DNA from: CAYXRS01 sp964636485
Lineage (GTDB): Bacteria > Gemmatimonadota > Gemmatimonadetes > Gemmatimonadales > Gemmatimonadaceae
Length of the DNA stretch: 64,000 nucleotides
Reading direction: 5' to 3'
Assembly (NCBI GenBank): GCA_964636485.1
Contig: CAZWSO010000001.1
Span: 5,855-69,854 of the forward strand
The position numbers and the translations under genes are program-made. This document shows, piece after piece, positions 38,154-47,550 of the stretch (the stretch's first letter is position 1; each line of letters begins with the position of its first letter). The notes beneath the pieces are model-generated. The model was not told where the DNA came from and did no database searches. It saw only the letters and a program-made list of their open reading frames with translations.

Positions 38154-39470
38154 ATGGATAAGCTCGTTGCAGGTCTCCTCGCGTGCTGCACGCTGGCGGT
38201 GACGGTACCGGCAGCAGCGCAGGAGAGACCTATCGCGTTCCGCGGCGCTACGATTCTTCCTATCGCCTCCGCCCCCATAGAGAATGGCGTTCTCGTCGTC
38301 CAGGGCGGGCGAATCGTTGCAGTCGGTCCCGCAGCCAGTGTGGGCATCCCCGCCGATGCCATGATGCACGAAGTGGTGGGCAGGGTGATCATGCCTGGCC
38401 TCGTGGACACACATTCGCACGTCGGAGGAGGGGACGGTGGCGATCGCTCGAATCCGGTTCAGCCGGGCGTCCGAATTCTGGATGCCATTGACGTTCGGAA
38501 CGACAATGTTCACCGCGCACGCGCCGGTGGGGTGACCACCGTGAACGTGATGCCGGGGTCGGGGCACCTGGTGTCCGGCCAGACTGCTTATCTCAAGCTA
38601 AGGGACGGTCATACGATCTATGACCTCATGTTCTGCACCAACATTCTCGAGGAAGTGTGTGGCGGCCTGAAGATGGCGAACGGCACCAATCCGCGAGGGG
38701 CATCGCCATGGCCGGGAACGCGCGCCAGGGCGGCCGCGCTGGTGCGAGACCGCTTCATCAAGGCACGGGAGTACCGCGACAAGGTGCGTGTGGCAAACGG
38801 CGACGCTACCAAGATGCCGGCGCGCGATCTGGACCTCGAGATCCTGGCCGAGGCGCTGGACGGGAGGCGGATGGTGCACCACCACACCCATCGGCACGAC
38901 GACATCCTCACGGTCCTCCGGCTCCAGCAGGAATTCGGCTTCCGGCTGGTCCTGCACCATGTGAGCGACGCCTGGAAGGTGGCTGACGAGATCGCGCGCT
39001 CCGGCGCCATGTCGTCGATCATCGTGATCGACTCACCGGGCGGCAAGCAGGAGGCGCTGGACGTGAGCATGGATAACGGCGCGGCTCTCGAGCGCGCGGG
39101 AGCTGTGGTGGGCTTTCACACCGACGACGGAGTGACGGATTCTCGATTCTTTCTGCGCTCGGCCGGCCTGGCGGTCCGCTCGGGGATGTCGCGGGAGGCG
39201 GCGCTCTACGGCATGACGATGGCGGGCGCCCGCATGCTGGATCTGGACAAGAGAGTCGGGTCGCTCGAGGCAGGCAAGGACGCCGACTTCCTCATTCTTT
39301 CCGGTGATCCGCTGAGCGTGTACACCAAGGTGGAACAGACCTGGATCGAAGGGCAGAAGGTCTTCGATCTCAGCGATCCGCGCGACCGGAAGTACGCCGT
39401 GGGCGGTTTCGGCGTTGCCCGGGACGGCGGTCATGTCCACACCCACGAGGGGATGGAGGACCACGAATGA
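38154..39470 (+). CDS. Secreted imidazolonepropionase-like amidohydrolase (catalytic member of a pair)
   Basis: Exported hydrolase of the amidohydrolase/dipeptidase class, 438 aa. A signal peptide (about 1-22, ending VPAAAQE) precedes the beta-sandwich part and the TIM barrel. Metal ligands are visible: VDTHSHVGG with His87 and His89, HHHTHRHDD, LVLHHVSDAW and GFHTDDGVTD. The C-terminal VGSLEAGKDADFLILSGDP is the returning beta-sandwich signature. Overlaps the next, degenerate paralogue by 4 bp. Such pairs are known in Gemmatimonadota and Acidobacteriota-like genomes; the substrate, perhaps a peptide or cyclic imide, is unknown. Confidence 0.85.
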   Translation: MDKLVAGLLACCTLAVTVPAAAQERPIAFRGATILPIASAPIENGVLVVQGGRIVAVGPAASVGIPADAMMHEVVGRVIMPGLVDTHSHVGGGDGGDRSNPVQPGVRILDAIDVRNDNVHRARAGGVTTVNVMPGSGHLVSGQTAYLKLRDGHTIYDLMFCTNILEEVCGGLKMANGTNPRGASPWPGTRARAAALVRDRFIKAREYRDKVRVANGDATKMPARDLDLEILAEALDGRRMVHHHTHRHDDILTVLRLQQEFGFRLVLHHVSDAWKVADEIARSGAMSSIIVIDSPGGKQEALDVSMDNGAALERAGAVVGFHTDDGVTDSRFFLRSAGLAVRSGMSREAALYGMTMAGARMLDLDKRVGSLEAGKDADFLILSGDPLSVYTKVEQTWIEGQKVFDLSDPRDRKYAVGGFGVARDGGHVHTHEGMEDHE

Positions 39471-40687
39471 TGCGTCACATGATTCTCCTCGGCGCCGCGC
39501 TCACGGCCCTGCTCGCTGCGACAGCGCAGGCGCAGATCGCCGTCCGCGGCGAGACAATCTACACAATGGCCGGAGCGCCGATTCAGGACGGCGTGGTGAT
39601 CATCCGGAACGGCAAGATCGCCGAGATCGGTCCTGCCGCGCGGGTGCGTATCCCGGCGGGATACGAGGTGCTCACCGCCAGAGTGGTCACGCCTGGGCTG
39701 ATCGATGCGCACACGGTCGTGGGGCTGGCGGGTGCGCTGAACGTAGATCATGACCAGGATCAGCTCGAGCGCTCTTCGCCCATCCAACCGGAGCTACGCG
39801 CTCTGGATGCCTACAATCCGAGCGAGCGGCTAGTGGAGTGGCTGCGCGGGTTCGGCGTGACGACGCTTCACACCGGCCATGGGCCGGGCGCACTGATCAG
39901 CGGGCAGACCATGCTGGTCAAGACGCGTGGTTCCACAATAGGGCAGGCACTGCTGGACTCGCTCACAATGGTGGCCTTCTCCCTGGGCCCCGAGGTGTCA
40001 CGCAACTTCGCGCCGCGCGCCCCAGGCACGCGGGCCAAGTCGATGGCGATGCTCCGCGAGCAGTTCATCAAGGCGCAGGACTACCAGCGGCGGCAGAAGG
40101 AGACGGCCGCCGACCGCCGGCCTTCGCGGGACCTGGGGATGGAGACGCTGGTGAAGGTGCTGGAACGGCAGGTGCCGGCCCTGATCACGGCTCAGGCTGC
40201 AACGGAGATCCTGGCGGCCATTCGGCTCCAACAGGAGTTCGGTTTTCGGCTGGTTCTCGACGGCGCCGCCGACGCGCACCTTGTGGTGAATGAGATCAAG
40301 GCCGCAGGCGTGCCGGTGATCCTGCACCCCACCATGGTGAGACCCAGTGGAAGCACGCAGAATGCCACGCTGGAAACGGCAAGGATTCTTCGTGATGCCG
40401 GTATTCCGGTGGCGCTACAGAGCGGCTATGAGAGCTACGTTCCGAAGACGCGAGTCGTCCTGTTCGAGGCGGCACTGGCCGCCGCCAACGGTCTGACCAT
40501 CGAACAGGCGCTCGCTACCATAACCATCGACGCCGCCCAAATTCTCGGCATCGATCGCCGGCTTGGCTCGCTCGAGCGCGGAAAGGACGGCGACCTCGCG
40601 CTGTTCGATGGGGATCCGTTCGAGTACACCACGCGGGCCTGCCACGTGGTGATCGACGGGGTGGTGGTGAGCAACAGGTGCAGGTGA
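39467..40687 (+). CDS. Secreted amidohydrolase paralogue without metal ligands
   Basis: A 406-aa paralogue of the preceding gene with its own signal peptide (about 1-22, ATAQAQ). It keeps the fold, SGQTMLVKTRGST, LQQEFGFRLVLDGAADAH and the LGSLERGKDGDLALFDGDP end. It lacks the ligands, however: HxH is His82-Thr-Val (DAHTVVG), the HHHTHRHDD segment is replaced by ITAQAATE, LHHVS by LDGAA, and the HTDDG Asp by QSGYES. It is probably a non-catalytic partner that dimerises with the active subunit. ATGA overlap supports one-to-one expression. Confidence 0.82.
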   Translation: MMRHMILLGAALTALLAATAQAQIAVRGETIYTMAGAPIQDGVVIIRNGKIAEIGPAARVRIPAGYEVLTARVVTPGLIDAHTVVGLAGALNVDHDQDQLERSSPIQPELRALDAYNPSERLVEWLRGFGVTTLHTGHGPGALISGQTMLVKTRGSTIGQALLDSLTMVAFSLGPEVSRNFAPRAPGTRAKSMAMLREQFIKAQDYQRRQKETAADRRPSRDLGMETLVKVLERQVPALITAQAATEILAAIRLQQEFGFRLVLDGAADAHLVVNEIKAAGVPVILHPTMVRPSGSTQNATLETARILRDAGIPVALQSGYESYVPKTRVVLFEAALAAANGLTIEQALATITIDAAQILGIDRRLGSLERGKDGDLALFDGDPFEYTTRACHVVIDGVVVSNRCR

Positions 40688-40799
40688 TGACGAACGATTT
40701 TTATGGCGCGAGCTGATGAATGAACGGGCGCATGCACCAGCGAAGGTCGCGGGCGGCCTCACACGAATTATACGATGCGCCACCACGATTCGCGGTAGT

Positions 40800-43673
40800 T
40801 CAGGGGCGGTAGATCAGCGATAGATGACCGCTTACTCGTCGCCTGAAAGGCTCGTCCAGGGAATACGCGATGCCGCCGCGAACAGTGGTGGCCGGCATCG
40901 TGGCAAAGGAGATCGGGGGAACGTCGAGTTCGACATCCATTCCCCACAAGCGGTGCCAGCGCCCGATGTCGTCGGCTCGCCCCATCCAGTAGTACGGCCC
41001 ACCGGACGCACCCAGTGCAAGGCGAAACGTGGTCACGGCCTTTCCTCCCGCAATGCCGAGCGGCAGCGCTGGCATGGCCACGCGCTGAGAGAGGAGGGCG
41101 TGATCAAACAGGTGCGGGGCATTCCCACCGACGACGAGCTGCTCGAATGGATGTGCGTCTTCGTTCACTCTGGCATGGATCACCCGAGCCCAGAGGCCGG
41201 TGCCCTGACGCGCCATGCCAATGTCAAGTGACCCGACGCCACGCGTCCAATTGGACTCACCCGTGCGACCCACGCCGGCGAGTACCGTGACTCCGGAGGT
41301 GAACGACCACTCCCCAAGGCTCAGGGTGGTCGCTCCGCCAACATCGGCGAAGGCAAGCCGACGAGCGTCTTGAGCATCCGCGCGATCGATTCGCCCAACA
41401 GTGCCGCCGACGCGAAGCAGCGCGGATCGTGAGAGGTACTCGAGTGGCAGGGCGACGGAGATGGCCGCACCGCCGTAGTCCACATCCAGGTTTTCCAGCG
41501 CCAGCGTACCTCGCCCTTGCGTGGAGGGACGCTGGCCAGCGACGAACATCTCGCCAGCCAACCAGGGCCGTAAGCCGCGATAGGTGCCCGCGAATCCACC
41601 CCCACGCCAGAGCCCACTCCCACCGATCGCGCCCTGGAGCAGCCAGTTGAGCCTGCCAACTGGATCGCCAGCAATCAGCGCACCCGACAAGCCGCTTCCC
41701 TCGGGGGAAAGCACCAGGCCCGGAATCAGCCGGTGCAGCCGCGGCCCGAGACCGTAACGCCGCGGCGGAGCCAGTGTTCCAACCTCGAAGGTCGGCTCCG
41801 CACCAGCAGTCGGCGCCCGCGTTGCCGGCGTGAGTGCTGGTTCGGTGTATACGACCCGTTCCAGCTCAACGCTGTCGGGATGGATGCGATTGAGATCCAG
41901 CCCTCGCGCATGCAGGTTCAGGAAGAATACCGCGCCAGTAGCGGGATTCGGTGCCGGGGCGAGCACACCACCAGTAACGCGCGTGAGCGGCCGCGCCTCG
42001 CCGGTAGCCAGATCGATGAGCTCCAGATTCGCAATTCCGCCTTCCTCCGACACGACCACCACCGAACGGCCATCAGGCATGAAGCTCGGATCGAACTTCT
42101 CCGAGCCGAGATCGATGCCGAAGTCAGCGAAGGCCGCGCGCTCCAGATCGAGCAGGCCAACACGCCACCGTCCGCCATGCTGCCAGGAAGCTACCACTTG
42201 CCGGCCGTCCCGCGAAAACCGTGGCCGGTAGAACGGACGCGTGGGGGTGCCCTCTACGATCGTCCGCACCTCACCTGTGGCGAGATCGACCATCACGAGG
42301 TCGCAAATCCCATTCAGGCACCGATCGGCCACCGCTGTTCGGCCATCGGGTGAGGGGTCGGCGTGCCGGATGGCCGCGCCGTGCGTTACCCGGTCGAGCG
42401 ATCCCGTCTCGAAGTCCCAGATGAAGAGATCGGGACGCACTGAACCGTCCCCCGTCCCCTCCGGCCGTGTCACAAGAATCCGCCGGCCGTCAGGCAGAAA
42501 TCGTGGGTTCTCGTGAGAACGACCTGCCGCCGGATAGAGGGTAGCGACAGCCCGGCGCGGCCGCGGCCGCCACTCGATGGCGGCAACGTCTTCGGGGTCC
42601 CTCGCGCGCGCCTCCGCGCGCCGCTGTAGTTCTGCCTCTGTCTCGGGTTCGGGCTCCGTGCGCCATACGACCAAACGCGACGGGCCGCGCCGCTGGCGCA
42701 CCACGAGAGCGATATGCCGTCCATCAGGTGAGACGGCAGGATCACCGGTCCGCAACTCGAGTCGCTGAACCTTCTGTCCTTCCACGATCCCCTCGGCGGC
42801 CAGCGCACGCTCTACCTCGAGCGCGCGACCCGTGATCTCGGCCGTGAATCGGCCGTAAAGCTCCGCCGGTGTCCCACCATAGACCCCGGCGAACGCCTCA
42901 TCAAAGCCGCGATCCTGCCTAGCCGTCATGCGGCGCCAGAGGTGCTGTAGCGACTCCTCTCCTCGTTGCTGTACGAGCCACTCCAGGTAGGCGCTTCCGG
43001 CAAGGTAGGCCATCGCCCCGCCCAGGAATCCGGTGGCAGCGTTGAGCTGGCCGTATTGCGGAAGCTCGCCCTGCAGCGCCCGTTGTCGCAGGACTGCGGG
43101 TCGACCCGTTCCGTGGGGCCGCCCAGCCCCGGTGAGTCGTCCCTCGACGTAGGTGGCATATCCCTCGGTAACCCAGCGAGGCGAGCGCCGGGCGATAGGA
43201 CTCAGGTAGATCGGCGACAGCCGCCAGAGCTGCCGCTGCACGGGGTTGCGAGACGGACGTGTCAGGTGCGCAATGTGGGCGTATTCGTGCACCGCGAGCA
43301 GTTCGCCCCAGCCTCGGTGACTGCCAATGAGAGTCTGGGGCGTTGGAGGAGTGGGAAAGAGGAAGATCACCGGATGATGCAGGTCCGGCACGGCGAAGCC
43401 ATTGGAGATATTGTGAGGATCCTCCACGATCACGGTCGTCCGGCGCGGCGGCGTTGCGCCCACGAAACCAGACACAGCAGACTGCACGCTCTCCAGTCGT
43501 TCCACTACTTGCAGCGTCCAGCGCTCGAGCTCACGCGGATAGTGCACGATGAAGTGGGTGGTCTCGACTGTTTGCCAGGCGAGGTGGGGCCGGGTCAGCA
43601 TCTGTGCATCTGCCTGCGCCACAATGAGAATCGGGGCGAGACCGAGGACGAGTCTCGTCAGTTGGTGTCCCAT
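40800..43673 (-). CDS. Peptidase MA-like / TolB-type propeller / beta-barrel protein
   Basis: A 957-aa exported protein. A signal peptide (about 1-23, AQADAQ) leads to a peptidase-MA-like domain with the gluzincin motif HEYAH near residue 127 and the downstream WVTEGYATYVEG Glu. Residues about 340-640 hold repeated PD40/TolB-like propeller blades (DPAVSPDGRHIALV, NPRFLPDGRRILVT, DPSFMPDGRSVVVV). The last 250 residues are rich in alternating Gly/aromatic strands ending in SLIYRP, like an outer-membrane barrel. Start ATG 43673 gives the signal peptide; the longer frame does not. Role may be surface proteolysis; substrate unknown. Confidence 0.8.
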   Translation of the reverse strand: MGHQLTRLVLGLAPILIVAQADAQMLTRPHLAWQTVETTHFIVHYPRELERWTLQVVERLESVQSAVSGFVGATPPRRTTVIVEDPHNISNGFAVPDLHHPVIFLFPTPPTPQTLIGSHRGWGELLAVHEYAHIAHLTRPSRNPVQRQLWRLSPIYLSPIARRSPRWVTEGYATYVEGRLTGAGRPHGTGRPAVLRQRALQGELPQYGQLNAATGFLGGAMAYLAGSAYLEWLVQQRGEESLQHLWRRMTARQDRGFDEAFAGVYGGTPAELYGRFTAEITGRALEVERALAAEGIVEGQKVQRLELRTGDPAVSPDGRHIALVVRQRRGPSRLVVWRTEPEPETEAELQRRAEARARDPEDVAAIEWRPRPRRAVATLYPAAGRSHENPRFLPDGRRILVTRPEGTGDGSVRPDLFIWDFETGSLDRVTHGAAIRHADPSPDGRTAVADRCLNGICDLVMVDLATGEVRTIVEGTPTRPFYRPRFSRDGRQVVASWQHGGRWRVGLLDLERAAFADFGIDLGSEKFDPSFMPDGRSVVVVSEEGGIANLELIDLATGEARPLTRVTGGVLAPAPNPATGAVFFLNLHARGLDLNRIHPDSVELERVVYTEPALTPATRAPTAGAEPTFEVGTLAPPRRYGLGPRLHRLIPGLVLSPEGSGLSGALIAGDPVGRLNWLLQGAIGGSGLWRGGGFAGTYRGLRPWLAGEMFVAGQRPSTQGRGTLALENLDVDYGGAAISVALPLEYLSRSALLRVGGTVGRIDRADAQDARRLAFADVGGATTLSLGEWSFTSGVTVLAGVGRTGESNWTRGVGSLDIGMARQGTGLWARVIHARVNEDAHPFEQLVVGGNAPHLFDHALLSQRVAMPALPLGIAGGKAVTTFRLALGASGGPYYWMGRADDIGRWHRLWGMDVELDVPPISFATMPATTVRGGIAYSLDEPFRRRVSGHLSLIYRP

Positions 43674-43829
43674 GAAGGGGTTCTTTGACGTGGGTTTCCG
43701 GGTGCCGAGAGGCGACAGCCTGGCCGTACAACGTTCGGGTCCGACTGCAGGGTCCGCGCCGTACCTCCGGACGGCATGCGTCATGCTAATCTGTATGATT
43801 GCCCGCTTGCGCACAGGGAGGTGAGTACC

Positions 43830-44306
43830 GTGGCGAACCGCAGCCAGATAGAAGACGTCGCCCAGTTGCTGCCGCAATCATATTGTCCACTCGAGGGAGT
43901 AGCCACGGCGGGACAGCCCGCACGCCAACAGCTCGAGCAGCTTCATCGCGCCGGCTATCGACTCGTGATCGATCTGCGCGCACTCGACGAGCCGCGTGGG
44001 TACGATGAGCGCGCGGCGGCGCAGGAGGCAGGTTTGTTGTATCAGAACCTGCCCGTCACACCCGAGACGCTCGACGACGACGTGTTCGGACGGTTTCGCG
44101 CACTGATGCGGGATCCCGACAACAGGCCCGTGCTGGTGCACTGCGGCTCGGCGAATCGTGTGGGTGCGCTGATGCTCCCTTATCTTGTCCTGGATGAGGG
44201 AATGTCCCCCGAAGAGGCGGAGCAGCTGGCAAGCCGCGTGGGCCTGAAGAGCCCAGAGCTGCGCGAGCGGGCGCTCGCCTACGCCGAGATGCACCGCGAA
44301 CGATGA
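43830..44306 (+). CDS. DUF442 / protein tyrosine phosphatase-like protein
   Basis: A 158-aa protein with the Cys phosphatase loop VLVHCGSANRVG (HCx5R) near residue 104, and a GVATAGQPARQQLEQL start typical of the beta-lactamase-hydrolase-like/DUF442 group. These have phosphatase or sulfur-transfer type active sites. GGGAGG sits 7 nt before GTG 43830, which is chosen as start. It heads the arsenosugar-like cluster. Its contribution to that pathway is unknown, but removal of a phosphate from a nucleotide-derived intermediate is a reasonable guess. Confidence 0.82.
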   Translation: MANRSQIEDVAQLLPQSYCPLEGVATAGQPARQQLEQLHRAGYRLVIDLRALDEPRGYDERAAAQEAGLLYQNLPVTPETLDDDVFGRFRALMRDPDNRPVLVHCGSANRVGALMLPYLVLDEGMSPEEAEQLASRVGLKSPELRERALAYAEMHRER

Positions 44307-44400
44307 GGTGCGGGGCGCCGGGCTACAGGCCACGTGGGAACCCGGCGCCGCCTGGGGGGCTTTCTACAGAGGATGTATCGAACCTCCACCAGGGCTCTTC

Positions 44401-44742
44401 ATGCATGAACGGCCGTCGTACTACCACGAGCACGATCTCGCGCGTTTTGGCGAGATCACGAGGGGCTCCCCCGATCTGGGTGAGAAATTCTTCGCTTGGT
44501 ACAATGCCGCCTTTGCCGAGGGTGCGCTGACCACGCGGGAGAAATCTCTGATCGCCCTTGCCGTAGCTCACGCAGTGCAGTGCCCTTACTGCATCGACGC
44601 CTACTCCCGGGATTCGCTGGAGAAAGGTGCCAGTCTGGATCAGATGACGGAGGCAGTGCACGTGGCGGCCGCCATCCGTGGCGGGGCATCTCTGGTCCAC
44701 GGTGTCCAGATGCTCAACCACGTCGACGCGCTGGGGATGTAG
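44401..44742 (+). CDS. Arsenosugar-associated AhpD/CMD-like peroxidase-type protein
   Basis: A 113-aa carboxymuconolactone decarboxylase-fold protein. The AhpD-type redox motif is HAVQCPYCIDAYSRDSLEKG, with flanking TTREKSLIALAVA and VHVAAAIRGGASLVHGVQM. This pattern fits the small peroxidase-like proteins encoded beside arsS in arsenosugar loci. ATG 44401 is chosen; the longer frame from 44308 adds a non-conserved stretch. ArsS follows 5 bp later. Proposed role is thiol redox chemistry; the true reaction is untested. Confidence 0.87.
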   Translation: MHERPSYYHEHDLARFGEITRGSPDLGEKFFAWYNAAFAEGALTTREKSLIALAVAHAVQCPYCIDAYSRDSLEKGASLDQMTEAVHVAAAIRGGASLVHGVQMLNHVDALGM

Positions 44743-44747
44743 CTCCA

Positions 44748-45791
44748 ATGGGTCGCGTTCTTCCAACGCTTCACAAGAAAGGCTCTACATTGGCCAGCGC
44801 GTGGGAGCAGCGGCGGCGTCTCGCCAGCGTGCCGCTCACACGCTCCTTCGAGGAGGCGCTCGCCACGCACGACCTGTTGCCACTCCGCTCCACTGGCATC
44901 GAGATTCTACAGATGAACGTGGGGAAGCGGTGCAACCAGACCTGTCGCCATTGTCATGTGGATGCTGGTCCGGATCGGAGCGAGGTCATGCCGCGAGACG
45001 TGCTGGAGGCAGTGCTCTCATTCCTGGCAAGCGAGCAGATTCCGGTGCTCGACATCACGGGCGGAGCGCCGGAGCTGCACCCAGCTTTTCGGGAGATCGT
45101 TACCCGGGGCGCCGCCATCGGCGCGCACGTGATGCACCGATGCAACCTCACGGCGATCCTTCTGCCGAACTACGCCGACATCCCTGAACTGCTCGCCAGG
45201 CATCGTGTCGAGGTCGTGGCCTCGCTGCCCTTCTATCAGGAGCGGGAAACCGATACACAGCGCGGCGAGGGCGTATTCGAGGAGTCGATTACCGCGCTCC
45301 GGCGCCTCAACGGTCTCGGATACGGGGAGGGTGGGCCGCTCCGGCTCACTCTCGTGACCAATCCTGTGGGGACGTTTCTCCCGGGGAGCCAGCGGGAGCT
45401 GGAGGCGCTCTGGAAGCGCGAGCTCCAGGGACGGTACGGGGTTCGCTTCGACGCGCTCTACACCATCACGAATATGCCGATCAGCCGGTTCCTCGAGTTC
45501 CTCGATGAGCGGGGCCGCACGATCGAATACATGACGCGCCTGGCTAACGCTTTCAATCCAGCTGCGGCGAGAGGCGTGATGTGCCGGAATACGCTTTCAG
45601 TCGGCTGGGACGGCACCCTTTACGACTGCGACTTCAATCAGATGCTCGAGCTCACCGTGGACACGGCAGCCCCGCCATCAATCTTTGACGCCGACCGGAC
45701 GCGGCTGGAGCACCGCGCCATTGTGACCGGGCCACATTGCTTCGGCTGTACCGCTGGCGCGGGCAGCTCCTGTGGCGGCGCCGTCGCGTAG
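44748..45791 (+). CDS. arsS: ArsS-like radical SAM protein (arsenosugar biosynthesis)
   Basis: Radical SAM enzyme of 347 aa. The cluster motif is MNVGKRCNQTCRHCHVDAGP with C62, C66 and C69. DITGGAPELHPAF is the SAM-binding GGE-like stretch. The C-terminal domain has GVMCRNTLSVGWDGTLYDCDFNQML and ends in HCFGCTAGAGSSCGGAVA, a Cys-rich tail typical of ArsS. ArsS family members are linked to attaching a deoxyadenosyl-derived ribose to methylated arsenic. ATG 44748 is used; a TTG near 44790 preceded by AAAGG is an alternative. No ArsM methyltransferase lies nearby. Confidence 0.88.
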   Translation: MGRVLPTLHKKGSTLASAWEQRRRLASVPLTRSFEEALATHDLLPLRSTGIEILQMNVGKRCNQTCRHCHVDAGPDRSEVMPRDVLEAVLSFLASEQIPVLDITGGAPELHPAFREIVTRGAAIGAHVMHRCNLTAILLPNYADIPELLARHRVEVVASLPFYQERETDTQRGEGVFEESITALRRLNGLGYGEGGPLRLTLVTNPVGTFLPGSQRELEALWKRELQGRYGVRFDALYTITNMPISRFLEFLDERGRTIEYMTRLANAFNPAAARGVMCRNTLSVGWDGTLYDCDFNQMLELTVDTAAPPSIFDADRTRLEHRAIVTGPHCFGCTAGAGSSCGGAVA

Positions 45792-46485
45792 GCCGGCACT
45801 GGCGAAACTGGTTGCGCTGGGCGCCCTGCTCACCGCGGCGGTGCTCGCAGCTGGTCACCTCGGCTGGCTCGACGCGGAACGCGCGCCGCAGCTTGTCGCC
45901 CGGGTCCGTCACCTTAGCACGCACCCTGCGGCAGCTCCGCTGTTCGTCCTTATCTACGCGACTGCTACCGTGCTGGCGCTGCCCGGCCTTGTACTGACGA
46001 TGCTGGGAGGCGCCCTGTTCGGTTTCGGATTGGGGCTCATGCTCAACTGGACAGGTGCGCTCCTCGGCGCCTGTGGCGCCTACCTGCTGGCGCGTTCGCT
46101 CGGACGCGACGCCGTTCGCACTCTGCTCGGTGATCGTCTGCGTTCGCTCGATCGCATCGCCAGCACTCACGGCTTCCTCGGCCTCCTGCGACTGCGCCTC
46201 ATTCCGCTTGTGCCCTTCAATGCGCTGAACTTCGGTGCCGCGCTGGCCGGCGTGCGATTGCGCGACTTTGCACTGGCTACCGCGATCGGGATCGTCCCAG
46301 GCGCAGCAGTATACACGTATTTCGCCGATGCCCTGGTAGCCGGCGCCGCCGAGGCGCGCACGGACGCGTTCGTGCGCGTAGCCATCGCAGGGGGGTTGCT
46401 CATCCTGTTGTCATTCCTGCCGGCAGCCGCGCGGCGGCTGGGCTGGCTGCCCCCCACAGAATCCCGGCCGCGAGCGAGTGGATGA
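45772..46485 (+). CDS. TVP38/TMEM64 (VTT/DedA-like) membrane protein
   Basis: A 237-aa membrane protein with about five helices. The VTT domain core is LALPGLVLTMLGGALFGFGLGLMLNWTGALLGACGAYLLARSLGRD, with RLRLIPLVPFNALNFGAALAGVRLRDF after it, the conserved re-entrant/Pro-Phe-Asn stretch. GTG start overlaps the arsS stop by 20 bp. VTT proteins commonly sit next to arsS; transport or lipid-scramblase-like activity is plausible but untested here. Confidence 0.87.
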   Translation: MAAPSRRPALAKLVALGALLTAAVLAAGHLGWLDAERAPQLVARVRHLSTHPAAAPLFVLIYATATVLALPGLVLTMLGGALFGFGLGLMLNWTGALLGACGAYLLARSLGRDAVRTLLGDRLRSLDRIASTHGFLGLLRLRLIPLVPFNALNFGAALAGVRLRDFALATAIGIVPGAAVYTYFADALVAGAAEARTDAFVRVAIAGGLLILLSFLPAAARRLGWLPPTESRPRASG

Positions 46486-46535
46486 CCTTCGCTCCGCCAG
46501 GAGGGACGGGCGCTCCGACGCTCTGATCTCCGCGA

Positions 46536-47123
46536 CTACTGCTCGATGTATCGGAAGGTGCCCACCATCATCGTGTGTACCGCATCGGCGGCAGGTGCAC
46601 CGGGATGGTTCTCGAGCGGAAACTCGAAGTAGCGAAGCGCCACCATCTGCCTGTCGCGGGGCACGTAAACGGTGATTATGCGCACGTCGGCTCCGGCGAA
46701 CGCGGCAACGCGGATGGACTGGCGGCCAGACACTCGTGTGGGGGAGGAGTTCTGCACGTGTTCCCCGTCCTGGCGGTACATACGGTCGCGTAGCCATGCC
46801 TCGGCGGAAAGCGCCTGAGGGTTAGGGTAGCGAAGCACCTCGAGGTCGTAAGCCGGCCCGTTCCAGCTTTCCGTGCGATTGGGTAGGCCCACTGTGATGT
46901 GCGGGCCTCGGATGCGCAACGACAGGAGAGCATCATCTGCTGGTGCGAGTGTGTCCACAATGGCGCTGAGCGGATAGTCGATCTGAAAGCCATCGGCAAC
47001 CAGAGTGCGAACCTCCTCGGTGCGTGGCAGGCCGGTGTGGATGGGAGCCACCTCAACTGGCTGGCATGCAAGGGCCGCGATGACGATGCTCGCTACGCAA
47101 ATGCGCGCACGAGTGAGCCTCAT
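46536..47123 (-). CDS. Putative lipoprotein of unknown function
   Basis: A 195-aa protein from ATG 47123 with a lipoprotein signal (MRLTRARICVASIVIAALAC, Cys20). The mature part starts with GFQIDYPLSAIVDTL and contains a beta-rich segment ending GTFRYIEQ, resembling the PsbP-like/Mog1 fold of small outer-membrane-associated lipoproteins (VALRYFEFPLENHP then a final dimension-like VGTFR). That fold call is tentative. It is isolated, convergent with the VTT gene. A longer frame upstream to 47414 lacks a signal peptide and is rejected. Confidence 0.65.
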   Translation of the reverse strand: MRLTRARICVASIVIAALACQPVEVAPIHTGLPRTEEVRTLVADGFQIDYPLSAIVDTLAPADDALLSLRIRGPHITVGLPNRTESWNGPAYDLEVLRYPNPQALSAEAWLRDRMYRQDGEHVQNSSPTRVSGRQSIRVAAFAGADVRIITVYVPRDRQMVALRYFEFPLENHPGAPAADAVHTMMVGTFRYIEQ

Positions 47124-47550
47124 GCGATGGCGATCAGCCACCGGCCGGGACGTACGCACGTTCTGATCGCTGCGCGGATGGAGGGCAGGCCAGTGAGAAG
47201 AGACCGCATGAGCCGGCTGAGGTCTGCTGGCGAAGGGGATTGCCCCGATCGTTGAGCCCGCCGGGACACCGTCGCTGTGACCATGCTCGATTATACATGG
47301 TTTCAGCGCATTTCGCAGGACGGAGAAGGACCCGGTCATCAGCACGACTCCCACCGGAGCAGGCGGAATGGTGCGTGTACAGGCGCCCGCCTGAGCGCCG
47401 AGACCGGCGGGCATTCACCGCTCGCAGAACCGTGGCACCAGCGCCGTCCCCTTCGCCGCCCGACACCGGCCGGAATCCGGAATGTGTCTTGCACCACGTA
47501 CTGGGAATGGTACTCGACCCACTTCCAGATCGGCATGACGAGGCACTCCG
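47124..47550. other. Intergenic region without a recognised gene
   Basis: This 427-bp gap separates two divergently transcribed genes. Long frames crossing it have no recognisable domain. The only notable site is a TATAAT on the minus strand at 47290-47295. I see no tRNA, repeat or small RNA fold in it. Confidence 0.6.
47290..47295 (-). promoter_or_regulatory. Possible -10 element upstream of the lipoprotein gene
   Basis: A perfect TATAAT on the minus strand, 167 bp before the lipoprotein ATG. The -35 region 17 bp away (CTGCGA) matches poorly. The long leader and weak -35 make this tentative. Confidence 0.3.
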
